Below, in pieces: positions 1 through 8,757 of a DNA stretch of 52,556 bases. Within the stretch, counting starts at the first letter, position 1. Every line of letters begins with the position of its first letter. The stretch is taken from NCBI RefSeq assembly GCF_006782915.1, contig NZ_VCNP01000038.1, forward strand, positions 1 through 52,556, in the 5' to 3' direction. Below the pieces are notes generated by a model, which was not told the origin of the DNA, searched no databases, and was given only the letters and a program-made list of their open reading frames with translations. The translations under genes were made by a program, and so were the position numbers. Source of the DNA: Streptomyces calvus (lineage in GTDB: Bacteria; Actinomycetota; Actinomycetes; Streptomycetales; Streptomycetaceae).

Positions 1-831
1 GGTGCGGCCGGTGGGCCAGGCGCCGCCGATGTGCAGGGTGAGCGGGCGCTCGGCCAGCGGGCGCCAGGCGACGCGGGGCTCCTTGCGGGCCAACGGTCCC
101 TGGTCGAAGGCGACTCCGTGGCCGGCGGTCACGAAGGCGAGCAGGAACTCGGGGTTGGAGGCGTGCCGGACGCGGCCGGGTACGAAGCCCGCGGCGCGGC
201 ACACGTCGAGGATCCGGTCGTACCAGCCGGGGGCGTGCGCTCTCGGGAAGAGCACCAGGTCGTGGCCCGAGAGTTCACCGAGCGTCACCTCCGGCAGCCG
301 GGCCAGCGGCGAGGTGCGGGGCAGGACGACGCCCAGGTCGAGCGGGACGCCGGGGCCGAGGCACAGGTCGGTGGCGTCGACGGGGTGGTGGACGACGCCG
401 ACGTCCAGGCCTCCGGAGGACAGCAGCCGCAGCTGTTCCCCGGTGGTGACCTCCTGGAGGTCGACGGAGAGTCCCGGGGCGTGTTCGGCGCAGGCGGCGA
501 GCAGCGCGGACAGCACGGCGGCCGTGGTGTCGGGCGGTACTCCGGCACGGAGGGTGCCGAGGCCGCCGGCGGCGGCGCGGCGGGCCAGCGCACGCAGCCT
601 TTCCTCCCGGGCGAGGAGTTCGTGGGCCTCCTCCAGCAGTGCCGTCCCGGCGGCGCTCAGCCGGACGCCGCGGCCCGAGCGGTCGAACAGCTCCGCGCCG
701 AGTTCCTTCTCCAGTCTGCGTATCGCCTGGCTGAGCGGCGGCTGTGCCATGCCGAGCCGCTCGGCGGCCCGGCTGAAGTGCAGCTCGTCGGCCACGGTGA
801 CGAAGAGACGCAGGTGGCGCAAGAGATCCAC
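1..831 (-). CDS. LysR-family transcriptional regulator (C-terminus cut by window edge)
   Basis: The visible part is 277 residues in one open frame running off the left edge. The start is a GTG at 831, which gives the canonical LysR opening MDLLRHLRLFVTVADELHF; the winged HTH (about residues 1-60) contains RAAERLGMAQPPLSQ, and the effector-binding domain follows. LysR proteins are usually about 300 residues, so roughly 20 or more C-terminal residues are missing. It is divergent from the serine hydrolase at 937, the classic layout for a LysR regulator controlling its neighbour. It closely resembles the LysR at 36006 (shared MAQPPLSQ helix and the same VGVVHHP motif), which is also paired with a hydrolase of the same family. 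Control of the 937 gene is inferred from layout. Confidence 0.87.
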   Translation of the reverse strand, partial: MDLLRHLRLFVTVADELHFSRAAERLGMAQPPLSQAIRRLEKELGAELFDRSGRGVRLSAAGTALLEEAHELLAREERLRALARRAAAGGLGTLRAGVPPDTTAAVLSALLAACAEHAPGLSVDLQEVTTGEQLRLLSSGGLDVGVVHHPVDATDLCLGPGVPLDLGVVLPRTSPLARLPEVTLGELSGHDLVLFPRAHAPGWYDRILDVCRAAGFVPGRVRHASNPEFLLAFVTAGHGVAFDQGPLARKEPRVAWRPLAERPLTLHIGGAWPTGRT

Positions 832-936
832 AGCCGGGATCGTACGTGAGGCGTCGGCGGGCGGGGGCCCTGCGGGTGGCGTGGCGGGACAGGCCCGCGA
901 TCATGTGGGGAGGGGCGTCGAGGTCGAGGGGGAACG

Positions 937-1896
937 GTGGTCGAGGAACGGATCCGGCAGGTCTTCGCCGGTGCGGGTGCCGAGGGCCGGCTGCACGCCG
1001 TTCCCGTGCGCGTGGACACGGAGGGCGCCCGGGGTGCGGAGGGCACCGGGGGTGCGGAGGGCGCCGGGGGTGCGGAGCCGGACGGCCGGGAGGTCGCCGT
1101 GGACGCCGACACTCCCGTCGTGATCGCCTCGATCTTCAAGGTGCTGCTGGCGCTGGAGTTCGCCCGGCAGGCCGTCGCCGGCCAGCTCGACCCGCGGGAA
1201 CGGGTGCGGGTGACCGCGGCCGACCGGCTCGGCGGCTGGGGCACCGCCGGCTGTCTGGACGACGTCGAGCTGTCGCTGCGCGACCTGGCCCACTTCGCGA
1301 TGTCGGTCAGCGACAACACGGCGGCCGACCTGCTGCTGGCCCGGGTCGGCCTGGACACCGTGCAGTTGCTCGCGCGGGAACTCGGACTGGAGCGGACCCG
1401 GATCGTGGGCGGCCCGCGCGACCTGCTGGAGTCGATGCTCGCGGAGGTCGGGGTGCGGGACGAGCGGGAGTTCGCCGCCCGCTACCCGGCCCTGCCCGAC
1501 GACCGCAAGAGACGGCTGGCCGTGCTGGACCCGCGCCACACCACGGCGAGCACACCGCGCGACATCACCCGGCTGCTGCGGCTCGTCTGGACCGACCGCG
1601 CCGGCCCGCCGGAGGCGTGCGCGCTCGTCCGGGATCTGATGCACCGGCAGGTGTTCCGGCACCGGCTGGTGTCGGGCTTCCCGGACGACGTCACCGTCGC
1701 GGCCAAGACCGGCACGCTGCCGGGGCTGCACATGGAGGCGGGCGTCGTCCGCTACCCCGACGGCGCGCACTACGCGATCGCCGTCTTCGCCCGCACCCGG
1801 GACCTGGCCGCCTCCCGTCCCACGGTGGACGCCGCGATCGGCCGGGCCGCCGGGATGGCGGTCGGCCACCTCCGCGCGGACGGCGAGGGCCGGTGA
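937..1896 (+). CDS. Class A beta-lactamase-fold serine hydrolase lacking the Glu166 motif
   Basis: 319 residues, GTG start at 937 preceded by GAGGGGG at 926-932. The catalytic SxxK is SIFK (S65, K68), the SDN loop is S125-D126-N127, and the KTG box is K257-T258-G259, so the penicillin-interacting serine fold is intact. The omega-loop ExxLN motif that supplies the deacylating glutamate in true class A enzymes is absent: the equivalent stretch reads LDPRHTTASTPRD. No signal peptide is visible, so it is probably cytoplasmic. The N-terminus carries an in-frame run EGARGA-EGTGGA-EGAGGA produced by an 18-bp tandem repeat. It could be an esterase, a beta-lactam-binding sensor or a weak beta-lactamase. 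It is divergent from a LysR gene. Confidence 0.85.
   Translation: MVEERIRQVFAGAGAEGRLHAVPVRVDTEGARGAEGTGGAEGAGGAEPDGREVAVDADTPVVIASIFKVLLALEFARQAVAGQLDPRERVRVTAADRLGGWGTAGCLDDVELSLRDLAHFAMSVSDNTAADLLLARVGLDTVQLLARELGLERTRIVGGPRDLLESMLAEVGVRDEREFAARYPALPDDRKRRLAVLDPRHTTASTPRDITRLLRLVWTDRAGPPEACALVRDLMHRQVFRHRLVSGFPDDVTVAAKTGTLPGLHMEAGVVRYPDGAHYAIAVFARTRDLAASRPTVDAAIGRAAGMAVGHLRADGEGR
1021..1074 (+). repeat. In-frame 18-bp tandem repeat, three copies
   Basis: Copies at 1021-1038, 1039-1056 and 1057-1074 start with GAGGGC and end GGGGTGCG or close to it. Each adds six residues (EGxxGA) to the N-terminal part of the serine hydrolase without disturbing the frame. The run lies before the SxxK motif, so a change of copy number would be tolerated by the fold. 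Confidence 0.9.
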
Positions 1897-1989
1897 CGGC
1901 CGCTGACCCGGCCACATATGCGTTCACGTATGCGCGGGGTCGAACGACGGTCTTGGACAGGGCAGTTGGCGTTCTGTTCTGCTGACGCC

Positions 1990-3081
1990 ATGCCTCAGGA
2001 CAGACGTGTCACCCACGGTTCCACCGCACCCTCCGACCGCCGCTTCGACCGTCGTACGGTGCTGCGCGGCGCCGCGCTCGGCGCGGCCGCCCCGCTCGTC
2101 CCGGCGACCGCCGTCGCCGCCGCCGCGACCGGCGGCACCGATGTGACGGCCTCCACCGCTTCGGCCGGCGGCAGCGGCCGGGGACGTGGTGCGGCCGCCG
2201 GTTCGGTGTCGTTCCGCTGGCTCGGCACCGCCGGCTGGCGTGTCGACGTGGGTGACCGGACCGTGCTCTTCGATCCGTACCTCACCCGCTTCCCCACCGG
2301 GCTGTTCGCGGGGGCCTTCGATCCGCGGACGCCATTGCGGAGCCGGCCGGAAGCCGTGGACCCGCACATCGGCAGCCCCGAACTCGTCCTGGTCAGCCAC
2401 TCGCACTGGGACCACCTCGCCGACGTGCCGCACATCGCCAGGACCACCGGCGCCCGCGTCGTCGGCACCGAGACCACCTACCACCTGCTGGTCGCCCTCG
2501 GAGTCGACGCGGGACAGATTTCCGTGGTGAAGGGCGGCGAGGTGCTGGACTTCGGCGGGATCGTCGTCGAGGTCGTACCGAGTCTGCACAGCCGCAACAA
2601 GAAGTGCGCCTACTTCGCCCCGGGCACGCTGAACGCCCCGCCCGCGACGGCCCCGAGCACCATCTCCGACCTGCCCGAGGGCGACACCCTCGCCTTCCAG
2701 GTGACGGCCGGGGCGGACGGGCCCTCGGCGTTCCTGATGGGAGCCAGCGACTTCTCCGAGCGTGCCGTACAGGGCCTGCGCCCCGACCTCGCGATGGTCG
2801 CCGTGCCCGCCGCCACGGCCACCCACCGCTATGTGCCCCGCCTGCTGCGCGCGCTGGACCACCCCGCGGTGACCGTCCCCGTCCACTGGGACAACTTCGA
2901 GGTGCCGCTGGACGGCTCCCCCGAGCGGGATCCGGCGATGGACCTGGACGGGTTCGTCACCCAGGTCGCGCAGGTGTCGCCGACCACGCGGATCGTCGTC
3001 CCGGACTACCGCACGGTGTACGACGCCGACATGCGCTCCACGGGGAGCGGGAGCGGTCGGGGTGGCGGGCTGTTCAGATGA
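1990..3081 (+). CDS. Tat-exported metallo-beta-lactamase-fold hydrolase (UlaG-like)
   Basis: 363 residues from the ATG at 1990. I chose this start because it places a twin-arginine signal (RRTVLRGAALG, about residues 21-31) near the N-terminus, followed by an Ala-rich hydrophobic stretch and a Gly/Ala-rich linker to about residue 70. The metallo-hydrolase motif is HSHWDH (H137, H139, D141, H142) after a predicted beta strand ELVLVS. Downstream are further candidate metal ligands (H in PSLHSRNKK, D in GASDFSE, and VHWDNFE). The overall plan resembles UlaG/YtnP-like lactonase-type metal-dependent hydrolases; the substrate is unknown. It ends convergently with, and overlaps by 8 bp, the PAP2 gene. 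Confidence 0.83.
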   Translation: MPQDRRVTHGSTAPSDRRFDRRTVLRGAALGAAAPLVPATAVAAAATGGTDVTASTASAGGSGRGRGAAAGSVSFRWLGTAGWRVDVGDRTVLFDPYLTRFPTGLFAGAFDPRTPLRSRPEAVDPHIGSPELVLVSHSHWDHLADVPHIARTTGARVVGTETTYHLLVALGVDAGQISVVKGGEVLDFGGIVVEVVPSLHSRNKKCAYFAPGTLNAPPATAPSTISDLPEGDTLAFQVTAGADGPSAFLMGASDFSERAVQGLRPDLAMVAVPAATATHRYVPRLLRALDHPAVTVPVHWDNFEVPLDGSPERDPAMDLDGFVTQVAQVSPTTRIVVPDYRTVYDADMRSTGSGSGRGGGLFR

Positions 3082-4486
3082 GTTCGGGGTGCCGCTGCGG
3101 CTCGGGCGACGGGGCGGTTCTCGGTTCCCACGAGGCGGTGAGGCGTACGTAGGCGTGGATGACGGAGAGCATCGCAAGCAGGAGCAGCGGTCCGGCGATC
3201 CACGGGTGCTCGGCCATCGTCGACGGCAGGAAGCGGTAGGCGGCCAGGAGCGCGGCGAAGACCGCGGCGCCGTGAGCGACCAGACGGAGGCCGGAGCGGT
3301 CCCAGCCGTGGTCGTAGGTGCGCAGGGCCGCCTCGACCGTGAGGACGAAGACCACGCCGGCTATGAGGTCCGCGCCGTAGTGGTAGCCGAAGCCGAGCGT
3401 GGCGCAGAGCGTGGCGATCAGCCAGAACGTTCCTGCGTGGCGGAGCAGCCGCGGTGCCGTGCGGGAGTGGAGGAAGATCGCGGTGGCCCAGGCGGTGTGC
3501 AGGCTGGGCATGCAGTTGCGCGGGGTGATCTCGTCGAACGGCATCGGGTGCGGGGTGGTGAGCGGCGGGGGCGTCCGCGGCCACAGTTCCGCCGCGGCCC
3601 AGGGCGCGCTGGGCGGTGTCTGGGGCGCCCACAGGCTGACCGACGCCCAGTACTCGGTGCCGGTGCCGTAGGCGAACAGCGGTCCGACCACCGGGTAGAC
3701 CATGTAGACGGCCGGTCCGAGCAGGCCGATCACGAGGAAGGTGCGCACCAGGTGGTGGGCCGGGAAGCGGCGTTCGGCCGCCACGTTGCGCAGTTGGTAC
3801 AGGGCGACGACGACCGCGGCCACCGCGAGCTGGCCGTAGACGATGTCGAGGAAGTTGAAGCCGATCGGGCCGGTGGCCGTCACCAGCCGGCCCATCAGCC
3901 ACGACGGGTTGCCGAGCGCCTGGTCGGCGGTCGCCACGTACTGGTCGAGCACGGCCGGGCGGGTCGTGGAGGTGAGGAGCAGCCAGGTGTCGCCGGTCTT
4001 GCGGCCGGCCACCAGCAGCAGGCCCAGTCCGACGCCCTTCAGCAGCAGGACGCGTTCCCGGCCGGTGCGGCGGGTGACGGCGAGGACGGCGCAGCCCACG
4101 AGGACCCACAGGGCGCCGTTCCCGAAGGGGTGGCCGTCGGTCGGCTGCGCGTCGGCCAGCCGGCGGACCACCCAGAGGGCGATGTCGACGGCCACCGCGG
4201 CGCCCAGCGCGGCGAACCGCTGCCGCCAGGTGAGCACCACCGCCATCAGCGCTAGGCCGGCGTAGAGCAGGGGGCCCGACTTGGGCGCGAACACCAGCTC
4301 GCGCGCCTGCGTGGTGAGAGGGCCCGGGAGGCCGTAGCGGCGCGCGGTGAACTCCAGCGCGAGGAGGAAACCGAGGGCCACGACGCCCGCCACGGCCCAG
4401 AGCGCCGCCGCTCGGGGCCGGCGCCGCACGGCGGGCGGGGCGGTGCCGTCCGCTCGCGGGAAGAGCTGCGCTGCTGTACGTCTCAA
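3074..4486 (-). CDS. PAP2-superfamily membrane phosphatase (AUR1/inositol-phosphoceramide-synthase-like)
   Basis: 470 residues counted from a TTG codon at 4486, so the start is not secure. The protein has many hydrophobic segments: one near residues 28-46, several between 70 and 180, and a C-terminal set. The PAP2 signature is in the C-terminal half: PSLHTAWA carries the catalytic His and GYHYGADLIAG carries the second His. The spacing and the cytosolic-type N-terminal extension resemble PAP2_3/AUR1-like proteins that handle lipid phosphates or transfer inositol phosphate. It stands alone on the minus strand, and its stop lies inside the end of the metallo-hydrolase gene. Confidence 0.83.
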   Translation of the reverse strand: MRRTAAQLFPRADGTAPPAVRRRPRAAALWAVAGVVALGFLLALEFTARRYGLPGPLTTQARELVFAPKSGPLLYAGLALMAVVLTWRQRFAALGAAVAVDIALWVVRRLADAQPTDGHPFGNGALWVLVGCAVLAVTRRTGRERVLLLKGVGLGLLLVAGRKTGDTWLLLTSTTRPAVLDQYVATADQALGNPSWLMGRLVTATGPIGFNFLDIVYGQLAVAAVVVALYQLRNVAAERRFPAHHLVRTFLVIGLLGPAVYMVYPVVGPLFAYGTGTEYWASVSLWAPQTPPSAPWAAAELWPRTPPPLTTPHPMPFDEITPRNCMPSLHTAWATAIFLHSRTAPRLLRHAGTFWLIATLCATLGFGYHYGADLIAGVVFVLTVEAALRTYDHGWDRSGLRLVAHGAAVFAALLAAYRFLPSTMAEHPWIAGPLLLLAMLSVIHAYVRLTASWEPRTAPSPEPQRHPELI

Positions 4487-5013
4487 GGTTCTGCCGCTTT
4501 GCTTTAGTTGGTCATGTCAAGGTGGGTGTCGTTCGTCGTCCCCTCCGGCCGGACGGTCCTCGTCCCCGTGAGGAGCGCCCCGCCGGAGCAAGACGGAAGG
4601 ATGACGGTCGGGGTTCCGGTGCCTGTCCCACCCGTTACGGGGCGGTGTCACACGCTCCGGCCAGGCCCCGTAAGCGGCCCCGGGGCGCGGCCGCCCGCCC
4701 TGCGGCGCGGCGGAGTTCCCCCCGGTCCTCGCACACCGCGCCCTCCCCCTGGTCCACCCCTGTACGCCCCCGTGCCCCCGATGGGCCCCCGGACGGGCCC
4801 CGCAGCGCGGCACTCCGCGGTCGACGGCCGGTGCCGCCGGGCCCGACGCCGAGCGAAGCATGGCGAAACTGCGCAGGTCAAGAGAGTTGCGTGGACGTGA
4901 ACGCGGTGGCGCGGCGGTGGTGGCCGCGGGCGCCCGCGCGCGGATGGCCGCCCCGCCCTCCCCGTGCGGGTGCCGGAAGGGCCCCGGACCGGTGGCCCGG
5001 GGCCGACGTGCGG
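4487..5013. other. Intergenic region without a supportable gene
   Basis: 527 bp of very GC-rich sequence with open frames in several phases, but none has a plausible start, codon pattern or recognisable protein. The left part must hold the promoter of the PAP2 gene (minus strand). The stretch at 4860-4912 is less GC-rich and could hold another promoter, but I cannot place hexamers with confidence. Confidence 0.5.
4980..5004 (-). terminator. Hairpin downstream of the small ORF at 5014-5268
   Basis: Perfect 8-bp stem GGCCCCGG (4980-4987) with CCGGGGCC (4997-5004) and a 9-nt loop. It begins 9 bp past the stop of the minus-strand small ORF, so it fits a terminator for the decarboxylase transcript. 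There is no T-tract, which is usual in this group. Confidence 0.5.
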
Positions 5014-5268
5014 TCAGCGGGTCTGCGCCCACACCGCCAGCAGACCCACCGCGGCCGTGCCCGCCCCGTAGCACGCGCCCCGGAGGAACTGGTCGGCCGC
5101 GATGCGCCGGCGTCGTAAGAGCCACCGCCCGACCTCGCAGGTCACCCTGCCGCAGCGCGCCCCGGTGCGGGACAACCGGCGTCCGAGGGCGCCCCGACGG
5201 CGCGGGACACCCGTCTTCTCCGAGGAGCACCCTGACCGGGCGCACCGTACTTTCATCGTGGATCGCAC
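5014..5268 (-). CDS. Small basic protein with C-terminal membrane segment (hypothetical)
   Basis: 84 residues from a GTG at 5268, or 80 from the ATG at 5256; an AGGAAGG lies just upstream and fits the GTG poorly and the ATG only at long spacing. The N-terminal half is Arg/Cys-rich. The C-terminus (GACYGAGTAAVGLLAVW then AQTR) is a short hydrophobic segment. It sits 30 bp behind the PLP decarboxylase on the same strand and is followed by a hairpin, which supports a real downstream cistron. I do not recognise the family, and the high GC content makes a chance frame possible. Confidence 0.4.
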   Translation of the reverse strand: MRSTMKVRCARSGCSSEKTGVPRRRGALGRRLSRTGARCGRVTCEVGRWLLRRRRIAADQFLRGACYGAGTAAVGLLAVWAQTR

Positions 5269-5298
5269 CTGCCTTCCTCAGTTGGTGTGGAGCGGGGT

Positions 5299-6615
5299 TC
5301 AGAGACCGCCGGCCAGGACGGGGGCCGGGTGGGCGGACCGGGCGGGGCGCAGCGGCTCGAAGGTGACGCTGCCGTCGGCGGCGACGCGGGCACCGTGGAC
5401 GGCGGGTTCCGGCAGGCTGTTGTAGTGGAACGGCGTCGAGAAGTAGTAGGCGCCGGTGTCGGGTACGACGACGAGGTCACCGACGTCGAGGAGGGGCAGC
5501 GCGCGCTCGCGTGCCAGCAGGTCGCCGGCGAAGCAGCACGGCCCCGCGATGTCCTGCGGCACGGGCCGGCCCTGCTTGGCCCGGCCGAGGTGGTCGTGCG
5601 CCTCGATCCGCAGCGGCCACGCGTCGGGCGCGAACACCGTCCGCGTCGCGACCTGCGCGCCGGCGTGGGTGATGGCGATGGGGCGCCCGCCGACGGTCTT
5701 GGTGTACTCGACGTACGCGGCCATGAAGCCGTTCTTCGCCAGCACGGAACGGCCGAACTCGGTGACGATCTCGTACGCGCCCGAGAACAGGGCCGGTGCG
5801 TGCTCGCGCAGGTGCGCCACGTACGTGTCGAAGCCGGGCGTCGTCTCGTCACTGTCGAAGTTGACCGGCAGCCCGCCGCCGATGTCGATGCCGGTGACCT
5901 GGCGGCGGCCGACGTGGGCGTTGACCTCCTCGGCGAACTCCACCGCCTTCGCGACGCCCCGGGCGATCAGGTCCAGCGGGCAGCCCTGCGAACCGACGTG
6001 CGTGTGCACCCAGGTGAGCCAGGGACGCTCGCGGTAGGCATCGAGCAGTCGCTGCCGGTTGCCCTCGTCCTCCAGCGGAACACCGAACTTGGAGGTCGCG
6101 GTGGCCGTGCTCATGGCGCCGATGGAGCCGGCGCCGACCTGCGGGTTGACGCGCACGCCGAGCCGTGAGGCGGACGGTCCGGCCGCCAGTATCGCGTCCA
6201 GCCGGGCCAGTTCCTGGAAGCTGTCCGCGTTCACCGCGACGCCGAGGCTCAGGGCGCGGGTCAGTTCGGCCCGGGTCTTGGCCGGGGAGTCGAAGACGAT
6301 CTGCTCGGGTGCGAAGCCCGCCTCGAGCGCCTGGTCGAGCTCGCCGGCGCTGGCGACCTCGCAGCCCATGCCGAGCCGGCGCAGCTCCGCGAGCACCGGG
6401 ACCAGGCAGTTCGCCTTGGCCGCGAACGCGTGCAGCGTGCGGAGGGAGGCGGGGAACGCCCGGTGCAGGGACGTGACGGTCGCCTCGACGCCGTCGAGGT
6501 CGACGAAGCCGGCCAGCAGCGCCGTCCCGGGCTCCAGGAGTCCCTGCTGCACGGCCGCCCGCAGGATCTGTTCGCGCCGTCCGGCCGTGTGGGTGCCGGA
6601 AACCGTCGTCGTCAT
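5299..6615 (-). CDS. PLP-dependent decarboxylase, DAP/ornithine decarboxylase (fold-type III) family
   Basis: 438 residues from the ATG at 6615, preceded by GGAAGGG; the longer frame up to 6651 has no ribosome site. The PLP lysine is K67 in AFAAKANC. HTHVGSQG and the phosphate-binding GGG of IDIGGGLPVNF follow in the TIM barrel. The C-terminal GPCCFAGDLL supplies the Cys/Asp pair contributed to the neighbour's active site, followed by GDLVVVPDTGAYYF. These are hallmarks of the diaminopimelate/ornithine/carboxynorspermidine decarboxylase superfamily. It lacks other lysine genes nearby, so it is more likely a secondary amino-acid decarboxylase than the housekeeping LysA. The PucR-type gene lies 215 bp upstream on the same strand. 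Confidence 0.85.
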   Translation of the reverse strand: MTTTVSGTHTAGRREQILRAAVQQGLLEPGTALLAGFVDLDGVEATVTSLHRAFPASLRTLHAFAAKANCLVPVLAELRRLGMGCEVASAGELDQALEAGFAPEQIVFDSPAKTRAELTRALSLGVAVNADSFQELARLDAILAAGPSASRLGVRVNPQVGAGSIGAMSTATATSKFGVPLEDEGNRQRLLDAYRERPWLTWVHTHVGSQGCPLDLIARGVAKAVEFAEEVNAHVGRRQVTGIDIGGGLPVNFDSDETTPGFDTYVAHLREHAPALFSGAYEIVTEFGRSVLAKNGFMAAYVEYTKTVGGRPIAITHAGAQVATRTVFAPDAWPLRIEAHDHLGRAKQGRPVPQDIAGPCCFAGDLLARERALPLLDVGDLVVVPDTGAYYFSTPFHYNSLPEPAVHGARVAADGSVTFEPLRPARSAHPAPVLAGGL

Positions 6616-6830
6616 GGTGTGCCCTTCCCGAGCGGAGGTCTCACCGCCCACGTCTGCCGTGGGCGGAGCACCAGAGTCCCGTCGCGCGGGTGCGGGTGTC
6701 TTCGTCGGGAGTGCCGGTCCTGCGGGGTCCGGTTCTCACCGGACGGCGAAGCGGCGGGCGCGGCACGGCCGCCGTCGTGCCCGGACACGAGGAAGCCGCC
6801 CTTCCTTCGTGCCGGCGCCCACCGCGCGCC

Positions 6831-8501
6831 TCATCCCTCCCGTTTCCGCCCGTCCCGGTCGAGGAGGCGCAGTTGCAGGTGGGCGAGGAGCCGGGCGTCG
6901 GGGTTGGCGAGGTCGAGGCCGGACACCTCGGTGAGGCGGCTGACACGGTGCCGCAGGCTGTTCGCGTGGACGCCCAACTCCCGTGCCGTGTCCGGGACAT
7001 GGCCGAAGTGGTCGAGGTACGCGCGCAGCGTCTGCACCAGGGTGCCACCGCCGTTGCGGGCGTCGTGCGCGACCAGGCGGGCCAGCGGTGTCCCGGGCGC
7101 CGGGTCCGGTCCCGGCAGGGCGTCCAGCAGGGCGTCGAGCATCTGGTGGAGGGCGATCGTCTCCGCCAGCTCGCTCGCGAAGGCGACGGTGCGGGTCTCC
7201 GACGGCGACAGCAGGGCCCTCAGTGCCAGGTCGGCGGAGCGGCGGGACTCGTGCGAGGCCGCCAGGGTGTCGGCGACCGTGCCGAGGCCGATCCTCGTCT
7301 CCGGTCCGAACACGTCGGCCACCTGCCGGACCAGGGACCGGCCCAGCCGCCCGACCTGGTCGACGGCCCGCTCCAGGTCCTGGTGCAGTCCGCCGACCAG
7401 GACCAGGGCCCCCTGGTCGGCCGGCACCACCACCGGCACCAGGTCGTCCACGCCGCAGCGGACCGCCAGCAGCGCGCACAGCCGCCCGTTCTCCTCCCCC
7501 TTGCCGGAGGTTCCGGGTCGCACCGCCAGGACGGCGCAGTGCCCGTGCGTGGGAATCCCGGTGCGTTCGGCGAGGACGTCGGCGGATCCGCGTCCGTCGA
7601 GCAGCGACCGCGCCGCGTCCTCGACCAGGCGGGCGTGAGCACGGTGCGAACGGTGGTGGAGCAGGTGCCCGGCGGCCACCCGCGCCGCCGACCGCAGGGT
7701 GTCGGAGGCGTGCGGCGGCAGATCGCCACCGCCGGCGGCCGCCACCCAGATCGACCCCAGGATCTCCCCGCCCGCCCGCACGGCGACCACGAGACGTTCG
7801 GGGTTCTCGCCGTGCGCGGGCCGGTGGATGACGTCGCCCGAGCCCCACAGCGCCCGGAAGAACCCGGCCTCCCGCATCGCCGCCACGCGCCACGGGGGCA
7901 CCCGGCGGCCGAGGATCGTCAGCCGGCGCAGCTCGTCCACGTCCTCCGCGGTCGACGAGTACGCCAGCACCCGGGACTCCACGTCCTCGATGGTGACGGC
8001 GCCGCCGACCAGCACCGCCACCGCGTCGGCCAGCCCGTTCAGATCGCCCGGCGCCACGGCCGCCACGGCCGGGTCGGCGGGAACGCCGGACAGCACAAGC
8101 CCGGCCCGCAGCGCGCCGACCAGTTCGGTCCAGCCGCACCACGCCGTCCGGAACAGCACCGCCGTACCGGCGTCCTCGGCGGCCGTCCGCAGCGCGTCCG
8201 GCGCCCGGCCGTTCCTGCCCGGCCCGAAGACCACCGCGGCCGCCCCGGCACCGGCGGCGTGGCGCACCACGTCGACGGCGGCGGCCGACTGCGGGTCGAC
8301 GCCCACCGCCAACAGCACCTGCCCGCGCGGCTGTCCGGGCTCCAGCGGGTCGAGGACCGTGACCCCCTCCACCGCGGTGGTCAGGCCGCGCGGCGTGGTG
8401 AACGGTTCCAGCACCCCCGCTCCCATGACCGACAGCAGTCTCTCCAGCGTCGGTCCCGCCCCGCCGGGATCCCCCTGCCCGGCCGTTCCGTCCGGCACCA
8501 T
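6831..8501 (-). CDS. PucR-family transcriptional regulator (C-terminal HTH)
   Basis: 556 residues from the ATG at 8501 with GGGGGGCC just upstream. The N-terminal part (about residues 15-130) is an alpha/beta sensor region of PucR type, the middle (about 130-330) is GAF/CdaR-like, and the end is the PucR C-terminal winged helix: TLRAYLDHFGHVPDTARELG and VHANSLRHRVSRLTE match the HTH of that family. Such regulators often control amine or purine catabolism genes next to them. The decarboxylase 215 bp downstream on the same strand is the obvious candidate target, but that is inference. The last residues (DRDGRKREG) are basic and unstructured. Confidence 0.87.
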   Translation of the reverse strand: MVPDGTAGQGDPGGAGPTLERLLSVMGAGVLEPFTTPRGLTTAVEGVTVLDPLEPGQPRGQVLLAVGVDPQSAAAVDVVRHAAGAGAAAVVFGPGRNGRAPDALRTAAEDAGTAVLFRTAWCGWTELVGALRAGLVLSGVPADPAVAAVAPGDLNGLADAVAVLVGGAVTIEDVESRVLAYSSTAEDVDELRRLTILGRRVPPWRVAAMREAGFFRALWGSGDVIHRPAHGENPERLVVAVRAGGEILGSIWVAAAGGGDLPPHASDTLRSAARVAAGHLLHHRSHRAHARLVEDAARSLLDGRGSADVLAERTGIPTHGHCAVLAVRPGTSGKGEENGRLCALLAVRCGVDDLVPVVVPADQGALVLVGGLHQDLERAVDQVGRLGRSLVRQVADVFGPETRIGLGTVADTLAASHESRRSADLALRALLSPSETRTVAFASELAETIALHQMLDALLDALPGPDPAPGTPLARLVAHDARNGGGTLVQTLRAYLDHFGHVPDTARELGVHANSLRHRVSRLTEVSGLDLANPDARLLAHLQLRLLDRDGRKREG

Positions 8502-8621
8502 CCGGCCCCCCTAGAGTCGGTGCGTCGCGTGACGCTGAGTGTAGGGCGAGTCACAGGGACGGATGGCGCGGGCGGACGAACCGCTCCCGGCCCGCCACCC
8601 CCGCCGTCCTGCCCGCCCAGA

Positions 8622-8757
8622 ACCAACCTGCCTGTCCTGCCCGACCCGGACCGGCCTGCCTGTCCTGCCCGACCTGCCTGTCCTGCCCGTCCTGCCTGTC
8701 CCGCCCGACCCGGACCGGCCTGCCCGACCTGTCCGTCCTGCCTGTCCTGCCCGTCAT
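8622..8757. repeat. Degenerate pyrimidine-rich short tandem repeat
   Basis: About 135 bp built from CCTGCCTGTCCTGCCCG-type units (variants CCTGTCCTGCCCG, CCCGACCCGGACCGG), C/T-rich on the plus strand. It lies between the divergent PucR and VCBS-protein genes, directly upstream of a TAGGAT -10-like hexamer at 8773-8778. The rest of the 8502-8901 interval shows no gene. Strand asymmetry of this kind can form non-B DNA. Confidence 0.75.

Noticed and set aside
4517..5245. 242-aa minus-strand open frame
   Set aside because: Arg/Gly/Pro-rich with no domain and no ribosome site, and it overlaps the more plausible 5014-5268 frame.
5299..6615. Housekeeping lysA
   Set aside because: The family is right, but there are no lysine or threonine pathway neighbours and the gene sits behind a PucR regulator, so a secondary decarboxylase role is more likely; no gene symbol was given.
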